Part shown: piece by piece, positions 54,634 through 64,000 of the stretch
Layout: every line of letters starts with the position of its first letter
Numbering within the stretch: position 1 is the stretch's first letter
DNA from: Valencia hispanica
Taxonomy: Eukaryota; Chordata; Actinopteri; Cyprinodontiformes; Valenciidae
NCBI GenBank assembly: GCA_963556495.2
Contig: CAUVZQ020000001.1
Location: 171,001 to 235,000 of the forward strand
Reading direction: 5' to 3'
DNA: 64,000 nt
Notes under the pieces: model-generated
The model's database searches: none
The model's input: only the letters and a program-made list of their open reading frames with translations
Told to the model about the DNA's origin: nothing
Program-made: the position numbers and the translations under genes

Positions 54634-56778
54634 TTAAAGTTGGTTTAGTCCCTTGGGAAATCTACAATCCAATTTTTGGATCCATTGTCCTTCTCTTCTT
54701 TTCCTTTGGAAGGTTGTCCAGTTTGGGTTTTGTTCTAGACCCCTCATGTAAATGTTCTTCAACCCATGTCTTTTGAAGTGTTGTACCAAGTGTGTTCTGC
54801 TTTTCAGTCCCAGAGAAATGTTGTATCTGTGATGTGACAATCTAGTTTTCAAGGAGTTCCTGGTTTCTCCGACATATTGTGCTCCACATTTTGTGCACAG
54901 GATTAAATAAACACAGTTGAAGGAGTTCAGGTTAAGTTTTTGTGTAGGTCGAAAGGTCATTTTGGTTGTACGATTTTGGATGATCCTTTCTTTCCAGGGT
55001 CTTGTTTTAGTTTGTGTCATCCTTCCTAGTTTGGCTCGTACTAAAAGGTCTCGGAGGTTAGGGTTTCTTCGATAGGCTGAAACTGTTTTGAAGGTGGTGG
55101 TTAAGGCGGTGTCTCTTAATTCTTCCTCAAAGTTTTTCTTAAGAATTTTGTGGGCCCTTGCTGTGGTTGTTGAGTAGGTGCTGATTATTGGAATGATCTG
55201 TCGTGTGTCTACTTCTGGAGGTGTTTCCGGAGATGTTTTCTCGTTGGTCCGAAAGTTTTTCCGTAAGAAGGAGCGTGTGTATCCCCTCTTTCGTAGTGCC
55301 CAGAAAAGTGTCTTGACTGCATTTCGAAAGTCTGCTTCTCTGGAACATATCCTTTTAAAACGCAGTATTTGAGATTTTAATATTCCTTTGAAAGTGTGGC
55401 AAGGATGAAAGCTTTTTTTGTGTAAAAGACTGTGTGTGTCTGTCGGTTTGAAATAGATCTTGGTGTCCAGAATGCCGGTCTCACTGAATTCAGGTCCTTT
55501 GTATGTAGTTGTGTCGAGAAAGTTAACCTCTGTTTCATGGAGAACTGGTGTTAGTTTGATGGAGTCGTGATGCGAGTTTAGGTCTTCTAAAAACTTTTCA
55601 AACTCCTGTTTGGAATAGGGCCAAATGCCCCAGATGTCATCCAAGAATCGATAGTAGAGTGTGGGAAGTTTGGGACAGTTTTTAAAAATTGTTTCTTCCC
55701 AGTGGGCCATGTAGATGTTAGCGTAGGCAGGGGCAAATCTTTTGCCCATTGCCGTACCCTTTGTTTGTAGGAAAAAGTGGTTGTCGAACTCAAAATCATT
55801 CCTGGTCAGGTTGAGGTAAAGGAGTTCCAGTATTTCTGTGTCAGGTCGGTTTTGATCTGGGTATTTTAGGAACCATTTTTTGATGGCTTCCATGCCCAGG
55901 TTAATGTCAATATTTGTGTATAGACTGCTAACATCCATTGTGAATAAAAGACAGGGTTCCTTAAGGGATACCTGTCTTATTTTGGAGATGAAATCGTTTG
56001 TGTCCTTGATGTAGCTTGGGTGTTTATTAGCTATGGGTCCTAGGAAGGAGTCAATGTATTGGGCCGTTCCATAGCTTTCACTGCCACAGTCGGAAACGAT
56101 TGGACGTCCCGGGGGAATTTTGCCAGGGATTGTCCAATTGTCCCTTGGTTTGTGTATCTTAGGAAGTAGATAGAAGCGTCTTGTTCTAAAGGGTGGTTCT
56201 CCTTTGAGGTAAGCTACTTGTTTTTTGGAAAGGAAGCCTTTAGTTTGGAGTTTGTTGAGTATTTCTCGGATGAGGTCACTAGTTTCAAGGGAGATTGGTT
56301 CTCCAAGTGGTTGGTAGTATTCTGTGTCAGTAAGTTGTCGTAGGGCTTCCTGAACATAGTCTGTTCTGTCCATAATGACTACTGCTGAGCCTTTATCTGC
56401 TGGTTTTATCACAATAGTAGGGTTTTCTTGGAGTTCTTTAAGGGCTGTCATTTCTATCGGCTTTAAGTTTGATCTCTCTGTCGTTGGTCTGATTTTATGG
56501 ATTCCGATGTTGTCTTTCCTTATTAGTTCATGGATTTCTGGTTTGATTTTTCTGGGGTCTGGTGTCCAGTTAGATTTGGGTAGGAAGCTTGTTCTGTTTT
56601 CCCGGGAGGATGTTCCAAAATAAGATACTAATTTTAATTTTCTGTGGTAATCTGAAATCGAATTTAGGAGTGATGTGTGATCCTGTTTTTTGCATGTGGG
56701 AACGAAGGTTAGGCCTTTTTCAAGGAGGGTTTTTTGAGGATCACTGAGTTCAAGGGTTTCTGAAAGATTAACGATCAT
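54634..56778 (-). CDS. PLE ORF2: Penelope-type reverse transcriptase with GIY-YIG endonuclease
   Basis: 714 residues. The PLE N-terminal signature VIKPADKGSAVVIMDR is at 123-138. YLLPKIHKP (203-211) and GRPIVSD (224-230) come next. RT motif A is FTMDVSSLYTNI (Asp282). Motif B is QTKGTAMGKRFAPAYANIYM. Motif C is RFLDDIWG (Asp380, Asp381). VNFLDTT and FKPTDTHSLLHKKSFHP are typical of PLEs. The C-terminal GIY-YIG nuclease has CVYLILCTKCGAQYVGETR (622-640), with two CxxC-like cysteines, RL..HH, and the catalytic Glu in REGQWIQKL (Glu696). PLE RTs are sister to telomerase RT. The ORF is intact. The frame is open about 14 codons upstream of the ATG, so reinitiation or frameshifting from ORF1 is possible. 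Confidence 0.95.
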   Translation of the reverse strand: MIVNLSETLELSDPQKTLLEKGLTFVPTCKKQDHTSLLNSISDYHRKLKLVSYFGTSSRENRTSFLPKSNWTPDPRKIKPEIHELIRKDNIGIHKIRPTTERSNLKPIEMTALKELQENPTIVIKPADKGSAVVIMDRTDYVQEALRQLTDTEYYQPLGEPISLETSDLIREILNKLQTKGFLSKKQVAYLKGEPPFRTRRFYLLPKIHKPRDNWTIPGKIPPGRPIVSDCGSESYGTAQYIDSFLGPIANKHPSYIKDTNDFISKIRQVSLKEPCLLFTMDVSSLYTNIDINLGMEAIKKWFLKYPDQNRPDTEILELLYLNLTRNDFEFDNHFFLQTKGTAMGKRFAPAYANIYMAHWEETIFKNCPKLPTLYYRFLDDIWGIWPYSKQEFEKFLEDLNSHHDSIKLTPVLHETEVNFLDTTTYKGPEFSETGILDTKIYFKPTDTHSLLHKKSFHPCHTFKGILKSQILRFKRICSREADFRNAVKTLFWALRKRGYTRSFLRKNFRTNEKTSPETPPEVDTRQIIPIISTYSTTTARAHKILKKNFEEELRDTALTTTFKTVSAYRRNPNLRDLLVRAKLGRMTQTKTRPWKERIIQNRTTKMTFRPTQKLNLNSFNCVYLILCTKCGAQYVGETRNSLKTRLSHHRYNISLGLKSRTHLVQHFKRHGLKNIYMRGLEQNPNWTTFQRKRREGQWIQKLDCRFPKGLNQL

Positions 56779-56801
56779 TTTATTGGTTTCCTTTGCCCTC
56801 T

Positions 56802-58124
56802 TTAGTTGAGGGCTGCTAAGCCTAAAAAATCAGCCCAGGTGTCCCAGATCTTTTGTGCTGTATCAGTGGTCCAGTGTATCTGGTCTGGTTCGGTTTTGAA
56901 GTGGTTCCTATTAACCCGTGGGATTTGTTGCCCCGTGTTTTTTATGAGGTCGTTGAGGACTTCGATATTATGTTGGATTTTCCTGTGTAGTTTTTCAGAG
57001 TACCTGATCAATGGTACGAAGATTTGTGCCTGCGGAAATGTTGCTGTGGCTGCGTTAAGCATATCTCTCAGCTCCTTTTCAAGAATGGATGGGTTTCCTT
57101 GTTGTTTGTTGTTTAGACCGAAAGAGAGTATAACTTTGTTAGCTAAATCGAAGGTTGGTGTTTTGTTTCGTAGAACATGTCTGGCATGATTGAGATTGGC
57201 CCCTGGGTAGCAGTCAACCTGAATTCTGGGGTCTGCGATTTCTGGAATCCTGCTGATGTTGGAATCCCCAATGATCAAGATTCGTCTTTTCGGTTCTAGT
57301 GTCCAATTTTGGAATCTGTCCCCAGCATGGTTATGGGATTTGTAAAGGGAGAGTGGGGGTTCTGGTTCCTGTGGTGTTGGTTCTATTTCATTTTGAGTGT
57401 GTGTTTCGTCCTGCAATATGGATGCTATTCTGTTTGGGGTTTGTGGTGGTAGTGGTGAAATGATGGGACTATGTATAGCTTCCATTCCCAGGTCAAAGTT
57501 GATGTTCATAAATTCTTCCTGATTGATGTCTAAGATTGATGGTTGGTTTTGGAATTCAAGGTTTGTTTCGCTCCGTTCTGGTTGAATCTGTTTTGTTTGT
57601 TGGTTACTATGGTCAGTTTTTCGTTTTTTAGAATTTTGTTCTGGGTCGGGGTCCGAGATAGAGTTAGAATTCGTTTCGTTTTCTCTTGAGTTATAACTCT
57701 GGGTAGTGGTCATGATTAGTTGGATCTCTCTTTTTGCCTGGTCAATGGTGGTTTGTTGGATTGATCTTAAGTCTTTTTTGGTCCAGCCTATGGCCACTTC
57801 CAGTGCCCGTTCCCAGTCGTCTTTTGGTACGGAGCGTAGTTGATCCGTTATAAGAGTTCGGGAGGTCAAATAATGTTCCTCCAAAATTTGAAGTGTTGTG
57901 TGTGTCCAGTTTTTAGCATTGCCACCCTTGAGTTGATTAACCATCGGGCCTGGGTATGATGGTCGAACTTGTTCGGTGATTGTTCTCTCTATTCGTTTCA
58001 ATCTGGTCGGGATTGGTGTTTCCGGAGAGGTTTTGACGAATGAGAGGTGGTGGCTAATTTTGATATAATTAGCGAATGTCTTGGTGAGTTTGGAGAAGTC
58101 GCTTCTGTAGTTAGGCTGTGCCAT
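56802..58124 (-). CDS. PLE ORF1: coiled/polar N-terminus plus SGNH hydrolase
   Basis: 440 residues. The first about 150 are polar and helical (SDFSKLTKTFANYIKIS, basic RLKRIERT). Next is a low-complexity Gln/Glu/Pro/Ser linker with a KKRK basic cluster at 166-169 (possible nuclear signal). The C-terminal SGNH/GDSL-type hydrolase covers about 278-435: IIGDSNISR (nucleophile Ser288), PGANLNHA (Gly308), SFGLNNK (Asn338) and DQIHWT (Asp414, His417). All four SGNH blocks are present, so it could be an active esterase-type fold. By analogy with LINE ORF1 and gag-like proteins it may bind the element RNA or deliver it; that is inference. ORF2 starts 23 bp after its stop in another frame. Confidence 0.88.
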   Translation of the reverse strand: MAQPNYRSDFSKLTKTFANYIKISHHLSFVKTSPETPIPTRLKRIERTITEQVRPSYPGPMVNQLKGGNAKNWTHTTLQILEEHYLTSRTLITDQLRSVPKDDWERALEVAIGWTKKDLRSIQQTTIDQAKREIQLIMTTTQSYNSRENETNSNSISDPDPEQNSKKRKTDHSNQQTKQIQPERSETNLEFQNQPSILDINQEEFMNINFDLGMEAIHSPIISPLPPQTPNRIASILQDETHTQNEIEPTPQEPEPPLSLYKSHNHAGDRFQNWTLEPKRRILIIGDSNISRIPEIADPRIQVDCYPGANLNHARHVLRNKTPTFDLANKVILSFGLNNKQQGNPSILEKELRDMLNAATATFPQAQIFVPLIRYSEKLHRKIQHNIEVLNDLIKNTGQQIPRVNRNHFKTEPDQIHWTTDTAQKIWDTWADFLGLAALN

Positions 58125-58220
58125 CTCGAGGATCTGTTTAAGAAGGAGAGGAGAGAATTTTTAAGATAAGTGATATGATTGGAATATAAAAGAGGTTCGC
58201 CCTTCCGAAGGCTCTGGCAA

Positions 58221-58232
58221 GGTTAGGGTTAG
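58221..58232 (+). repeat. 12-nt telomeric spacer between PLE copies 1 and 2
   Basis: GGTTAGGGTTAG lies between the 5' end of copy 1 (GGCTCTGGCAA) and the 3' end of copy 2 (TCTGTTAGCGC). Confidence 0.9.
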
Positions 58233-60748
58233 TCTGTTAGCGCAAGGATCCCCCTGACCTAGTCCGACGACTAAGACAGTTTATGTAGGGAACCAAGGTA
58301 ATGCACTGGCCGGCGCACGTCGTCTGCAGCCTCTTTGTCCATATCACTATCTATCTTAAGTGACCTGGTGTAGAAGTATTGATTAGTGAAATGACCGTGT
58401 ACCATTCTCCGAAAATTCGTTTCGAAATCACTTGTAACCATTTGTTCCTGTTCCATTTCTAAAATGTCCTGTTTTTAATTTCCTTGTAGGGAACTCTGAA
58501 GAAGGTTCGTGGTAGAAGTTGAGCTGATTCTGGTATGTAAAGGTAAGTTTTGTGTTACTAATAATGATGAAAATGATAATGTTAACAACTATCATTATAA
58601 TCAATAATCATTGTTATATAATAAGAATGTTAAATTCCTATTTTAATGCCTGTTTTTTGTCTTATTCTTCTAGGTCTAACTGGTGACAATTTAGCCTATT
58701 AAAGGACACATCATCAGTAGTGGACCTCAGGATCTACGGGTGTTTCGGCCATTATCACTAGACACCCTCCCCTGAGGACGGCCCCGCCAAGGTTGATCAA
58801 GCCCTGGGGTGTGTCCAGTAAGTTCTTTTTATGTGCCCAGATTAGAGTGGCACTTACTCCTAAAGTCTTTTTCAGTTATCACCTTTTAACAGGTTAAAAA
58901 CATTTTTATTATTAAAAGAGTAAGTTATTAGAGATTTGTAAGGATTCTTAAAATCTATTTCCTCTTAAAGGTATAGGTGTTATCGGGTTTTTGTAGGTAA
59001 GTATAGAAAGGTAGATAGTATTAGAGATGCTCGTATATGGTTTATTAAGTGTTCATCTTTTAACCGGGTGAGGCAAATCTGGAGAAAAATTGATGAAGGT
59101 GAGTATTAGAGTGAGTATTAAGGGATAGTGTCAAGGGATCGGGTTAAACCGGTGTTGATGAAGTTATAAAATTAGACCTTTTAACAGGTGGGAAAATCCA
59201 CAAAATAAATCTATTAAGGTAAGTAGGTATTTTCTTGGAGTAGGTTTCAAAGTTCTGTTAAGTTTTCTCTCTGTATAACAGATGAAAAAATCTGAGGTTT
59301 CACCTTTTAACAGGTGAGAGGTGAGATGTAAGTATTGAACGGTGATGTAAAAGGTGTTCTTGAAATCTATCATATTGCTGTTTTTGACAGGTGAAATAAC
59401 TTTTAGTGGGTATTAAAAGGTAAGTATTAAAAGGTGTTTCAGAGTTCTACTTGGTTTCAACTTTTAACAGGTGAAAAGTCCATTAATGTCAGCATCTAAA
59501 TTATGTTAAAAGTTGTTCATACGATCTAATGAATTTCCTCTTTTAACAGGTGAAGGATTCCAAATAGTATGTTATTCGGATTCAACTTTTAGCAGATGAG
59601 AGAATTTACTCAGGTAAGTCTCTAAATCATCTTGAGAAGTGTTTCTATGATCTAATGAATTTCACCTTTTAACAGGCGAGAAATCCGAGCAGTAAGTTAA
59701 TTGAGTTTCACCTTTTAACAGGTGAGAAATGTATTGATGTGAGTCTCTAAACCCTTGAAAGGTGTTCCTAGAATCTATGGAATTCCACCTTAAAACAGAT
59801 TAAAAACCATCCTAATTTAAAAAGTCAACAGATAGTAGGTCCAAGGCATATCAAGGAATGAGAGGCCCCCCCCGGGAGGTAAAAATGGACCAGCAAGAGC
59901 GAGCTCCGGCCTTCCAGCCCTCCTAGGTCTTTACAGTCCTCCGTGCCTATCAAGCCCAAGGCCACCATCCATTGTTCCCTCGGTCTGGACTCCTATTTGA
60001 GCCCAAAGGGAAAGATTTGGGGGATGTGACAATCTTAGAGTGTTCAATAAGGTTAAAGGGAAAGCCTGATTAGACGTGTGAAGGCGTTATGGTCTGTGTA
60101 TTGTAGAGGTAAAACCTCCGGGTGGCTGCGGTTAAGGTTCTAAGCCATGAACCAAGCCCCACTTAGGAGGTCCGCATACTTACCCACCCGAATCCCAAGC
60201 TCCGCAACGCAAAAAGCTAGTTGACACCGTTAGGTTACCACGATCTGCGTGTGTAGGTGCCAGGGACCGGGCCCCTCCAGCCAGCAACGGTCCAGAAAAT
60301 CCTAAAGGATAGGCCGCCGAAGCAACTCTATCCCTCCCATTCCAGGATAAGATCTTTCAGACCACAACCAGAACTAGAGGACTCCCCAGCCAACCAGAAC
60401 CCAAGCCCATCCGAGGCAGGGGGACCCAGAATGTCATGGCAATCCCCACACCCCCGTGTCCAAGGACTGAGACCACCCCAAAGTCAGAGAGATCTGACCG
60501 CCTAGCGGTCGTCCCAACTCAAACTCCAGAGTAGAGACTGTGGGATCCGGAAAGCCAAGGAGTAATAGGTAAGCCCGTGTCCCATACACCGCACGACCCC
60601 AGGTTTACCGGAAAGTTAGGATTTAACAAAGGACATCGGACATCCAGAGACCCCCGGAAGGGATTGCAATGTCTCCGGACTAGTGTAAATGCATCAGGGA
60701 CAAAACCGTCCGGGGATGCATACACCCTGATGTCAAGGGGCAGAGCTA
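58233..60748 (-). mobile_element. Penelope-like element copy 2, 5'-truncated (2.5 kb of 3' region)
   Basis: Matches 49833-52347 almost perfectly; the one difference I see is an extra G at about 59066. No ORFs are included. The truncation point (CAGAGCTA, 60748) is followed immediately by GGGTTAGGG. Confidence 0.93.
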
Positions 60749-61085
60749 GGGTTAGGGTTAGGGGTTAGGGTTAGGGTTAGGGTTAGGGTAAGGGTTAGGG
60801 TTAGGGTAGGGTAGGGTTAGGGTTAGGGTTAGGGGTTAGGGTTAGGGTAGGGTAGGGTAGGGTAGGGTTAGGGTTAGGGTTAGGGTAAGGGTTAGGGTAA
60901 GGGTAGGGTAAGGGTTAGGGTTAGGGTAAGGGTTAGGGTTAGGGTAGGGTTAGGGTTAGGGTTAGGGGTTAGGGTAGGGTAAGGGTTAGGGTAGGGTAGG
61001 GTTAGGGTAGGGTTAGGGTTAGGGTTAGGGTTAGGGTTAGGGTAAGGGTAGGGTTAGGGTTAGGGTTAGGGTTAGGGTAGGTTAA
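60749..61085 (+). repeat. Degenerate telomeric array
   Basis: About 335 bp of TTAGGG with TAGGG, TTAGGGG and TAAGGG variants capping PLE copy 2. Confidence 0.97.
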
Positions 61086-61887
61086 GGGATGAACACCACC
61101 TGAGGATCGAATAAAGTTCCGATAAGTCAAAAACTAAAAGTGATAGGAGGACGAAACCAGTGTCTACACTGGGGTTTTGTGGGGTGGCGGACTCGCTGGC
61201 GAAGACCCCGTGTCGATAGCACTTACGGTTCCCGAGATACTCCAAAAATGGCCAAAAAGGATCGAACGAAAAGGTCAAAATGGAAGATAGGAGTGTTTGA
61301 TGGAGCCAGATCTAGGATATTTGTAATCAGGGCCTCGTGCCGGGTTGGTAGACACCCGACATGGCATGATTCGGAGCGACTTCCCAGACTCAACATTGTT
61401 TTTCGATGTCTGGTAACATGGCCGTGTGACCTATCTATCAATGCGGGATGGCACGCAGGTTCCAAACGTGCCCAGAGAGGGTGTCTGTGATGCTTCTGTG
61501 TCCAGATAGGAAGCGAGATTCATGGTGATCCTTCTGTGTCCATATAGGAAGCGAGTTTGAGTGCCCCCCCACGGACCTTAGGTTTAGTAAAAAGCATCAG
61601 GGCAAGGCATAGATAGAATAGATGGGTGACTGTGTATGAGAATGGACTTTGCATAGGAGGGGACTTTGTATAAGAATGGACTTTGCATAGGAATGGACTT
61701 TGCATAGAAATGGACATTGCATAGTAATGGACTGCTGATAGGAAGGGAGTTTGCATAGGAATGGAATTTTGACAGGCATGGGATTTGCATAGGAATGGAG
61801 TTTTTGCATAGAAATGGACTTTTGCCAGGAAGGGACTGCTGATAGGAATGGAATTTTGACAGGAATGGACTTTTCATACATGTAGAT
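61086..61887 (+). repeat. Subtelomeric satellite block B2
   Basis: Copy of B1 at exactly +13,297 bp, including its minisatellite. Confidence 0.93.
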
Positions 61888-62701
61888 AGGTATATGGGGT
61901 TTATAAGGTCGTGGTACCCCCCCCTGACCAAACTTTGAAGTGCTATAACTTTTGATCTGAATGTGATAGAGACATGGGACCAGCGTCTACCCCCCGGTAC
62001 CACGGGTCTGGCTTTCGATTTCTTCCATCCGTTTGACCGTACGAGCTTCCGTTCTTGAGATACGCCCACTTTTTGACATCCGGTGGTCTGTATCTCGAGA
62101 ACGGAAGGTCGTAGAGACATGGGGACACTTCAGGCTTGCTCAGAATGGTCGAATTATGGCAGACGGATCTTGGTTGCAAGTCTCTACGACGTACGGTTCG
62201 GGAGTTACGAGTCGTCAAAGTCGCCCCATTGGTTTCTATGGGACTGGGAGATGTCGAAAATTCACTAAGTGTCGGAGTCCGATATCGTTCGTCCAAAAAG
62301 TAGTTATGAGCACGTTTCAGACCATTTGAAGTCGATTGGTATACTTTTCTTGAGTCATTTTTTCAGATTTTGACATCCACTAGTTGGCGCTTTCTTCAAT
62401 TTCATGCCTTTCCCTGACTTTTTTCCCTAATCCTAAGTCAAGCACATATTCCACGGACCTTAGGTTTAGTAAAAAGCATCAGGGCAAGGCATAATCAAAA
62501 TAAATGAGTGACCTGTAACAGGAATGGACTTTACATAGGAAGGGACTGTTGATAGGAATGGACTTTTGCATAGGAAGGGACTTTACACAGGAAGGGACTG
62601 CTGATAGGAATGGACTTTGCATAAGAATGGACTTTTTGACAGGAATGGACTTTGTATAAGAAGGGAATTTTGACAGGAATGGACTTTTGACAGGAATGGA
62701 G
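61888..62701 (+). repeat. Subtelomeric satellite block A3
   Basis: Copy of A2 at exactly +13,297 bp, with the same A at the position where A1 has G (47161). Confidence 0.93.
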
Positions 62702-63069
62702 TCTTACATGTGAAAGGACTTTGTATTTGAATGGAGATTTGCATAGGAATGGATTTTTCATGTGAATGGGGTTTTTCATGGGGTCTGGGGGTCGTGGGTG
62801 GCCGTCGAGCATCCTGATAGGAAGGTGCTAGAGACATGGGACCAAGCTCTACCCCCCCATTTACTTGGTCTGGCTTTCGATTTCTGACGTCCGTTTGACC
62901 GTACGACCTTCCCGTGGATGGCCACGCCCACTTTTTGACAGTATCTCCGGAACGGAAGGTCGTAGAGACACGGGACCACGTCAGGCGTGTTCAGAAGGGT
63001 CGAATTATATGGGATGGATGTTGGTTTCAAGTGTCTACGACGTACGGTTCCAGAGATACGGGCCGTCGA
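62702..63069 (+). repeat. Subtelomeric satellite block C2
   Basis: Copy of C1 at exactly +13,297 bp. Confidence 0.93.
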
Positions 63070-63129
63070 GGGTAGGGTTAGGGTTAGGGTTAGGGTAAGG
63101 GTAGGGTTAGGGGTTAGGGTTAGGGTTAG
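63070..63129 (+). repeat. Interstitial telomeric array at PLE copy 3 3' end
   Basis: Same length and variant order as 49773-49832. Confidence 0.96.
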
Positions 63130-64000
63130 TCTGTTAGCGCAAGGATCCCCCTGACCTAGTCCGACGACTAAGACAGTTTATGTAGGGAACCAAGGTAATG
63201 CACTGGCCGGCGCACGTCGTCTGCAGCCTCTTTGTCCATATCACTATCTATCTTAAGTGACCTGGTGTAGAAGTATTGATTAGTGAAATGACCGTGTACC
63301 ATTCTCCGAAAATTCGTTTCGAAATCACTTGTAACCATTTGTTCCTGTTCCATTTCTAAAATGTCCTGTTTTTAATTTCCTTGTAGGGAACTCTGAAGAA
63401 GGTTCGTGGTAGAAGTTGAGCTGATTCTGGTATGTAAAGGTAAGTTTTGTGTTACTAATAATGATGAAAATGATAATGTTAACAACTATCATTATAATCA
63501 ATAATCATTGTTATATAATAAGAATGTTAAATTCCTATTTTAATGCCTGTTTTTTGTCTTATTCTTCTAGGTCTAACTGGTGACAATTTAGCCTATTAAA
63601 GGACACATCATCAGTAGTGGACCTCAGGATCTACGGGTGTTTCGGCCATTATCACTAGACACCCTCCCCTGAGGACGGCCCCGCCAAGGTTGATCAAGCC
63701 CTGGGGTGTGTCCAGTAAGTTCTTTTTATGTGCCCAGATTAGAGTGGCACTTACTCCTAAAGTCTTTTTCAGTTATCACCTTTTAACAGGTTAAAAACAT
63801 TTTTATTATTAAAAGAGTAAGTTATTAGAGATTTGTAAGGATTCTTAAAATCTATTTCCTCTTAAAGGTATAGGTGTTATCGGGTTTTTGTAGGTAAGTA
63901 TAGAAAGGTAGATAGTATTAGAGATGCTCGTATATGGTTTATTAAGTGTTCATCTTTTAACCGGTGAGGCAAATCTGGAGAAAAATTGATGAAGGTGAGT
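63130..64000 (-). mobile_element. Penelope-like element copy 3, 3' end only (runs off window)
   Basis: Identical by eye to 49833-50703, including the sequence without the extra G of copy 2. Whether it is full length cannot be told from this window. Confidence 0.92.

Larger units (their letters stand above)
49833..58220 (-). mobile_element. Telomere-associated Penelope-like retroelement, copy 1 (8.4 kb, apparently complete)
   Basis: The sense strand is minus. From 58220: a short leader (about 100 bp), ORF1 with SGNH hydrolase (58124-56802), ORF2 with RT and GIY-YIG (56778-54634), then an unusually long 4.8-kb non-coding 3' region with tandem hairpin repeats and many CACCTGTTAAAAGGTG-type motifs. 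The 3' end (GCGCTAACAGA) abuts CTAACCC repeats. On the right the 5' end is followed by GGTTAGGGTTAG and a second copy of the 3' part. Both ORFs are intact. The borders are inferred from the telomeric junctions and from where copies 1, 2 and 3 agree. Confidence 0.85.

Noticed and set aside
1..64000. CRISPR arrays, operons, bacterial promoters, tRNA or rRNA genes
   Set aside because: None seen. The regular repeats are telomeric or satellite, and the sequence is vertebrate.

Overview
This is genomic DNA of a ray-finned (teleost) fish, read toward a chromosome end. One host gene, with ordinary vertebrate GT-AG introns, is fully recoverable. The rest is dominated by fish-type LINEs, a chromovirus-type LTR element and hAT-like debris. 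The right quarter is subtelomeric: blocks of TTAGGG repeats, all G-rich on the + strand, so the telomere should lie to the right of the window.

Left part (about 2.5-32.6 kb). A complete equilibrative nucleoside transporter gene (SLC29A1/ENT1-like) runs on the minus strand. I assembled 12 coding exons (32579 down to 2487) that join in frame into 437 codons. Its second intron (about 20.8 kb) is packed with transposons: several antisense LINE remnants, a nearly full-length L2/CR1-type LINE (about 14.43-24.37 kb), an intact Ty3/gypsy chromovirus nested inside that LINE (18109-23211, sight-identical 374-bp LTRs, 5-bp target duplication CTCAA) and a hAT-like non-autonomous element (24804-25701).

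Middle part (32.6-46.7 kb). A 23-bp minisatellite lies just upstream of the transporter start. It is followed by an antisense LINE carrying a solo LTR, then an L1/Tx1-like LINE tail with a long G/T-skewed 3' region that was split by another LINE. A candidate terminal exon of a second minus-strand gene lies at 45771-45944. A LINE tail ends abruptly at telomeric repeats at 46685.

Right part (46.7-64 kb). The order is: telomeric repeats; satellite A1; telomeric repeats; satellites B1-A2-C1; telomeric repeats; an 8.4-kb Penelope-like retroelement (PLE) on the minus strand; 12 nt of telomeric sequence; a second PLE copy lacking its 5' part; telomeric repeats; B2-A3-C2; telomeric repeats; a third PLE copy running off the window. 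The PLE has an SGNH-hydrolase ORF1 and an ORF2 with reverse transcriptase plus GIY-YIG nuclease. Every visible PLE 3' end abuts CCCTAA repeats in the orientation expected if the chromosome-end G-strand primed reverse transcription. The 5' truncation of copy 2 is capped by telomeric repeats. This looks like a telomere-colonising retroelement in a vertebrate and is the most interesting object here. The B-A-C-TTAGGG-PLE order recurs at a spacing of exactly 13,297 bp, so a recent large duplication (or an assembly effect) is superimposed.
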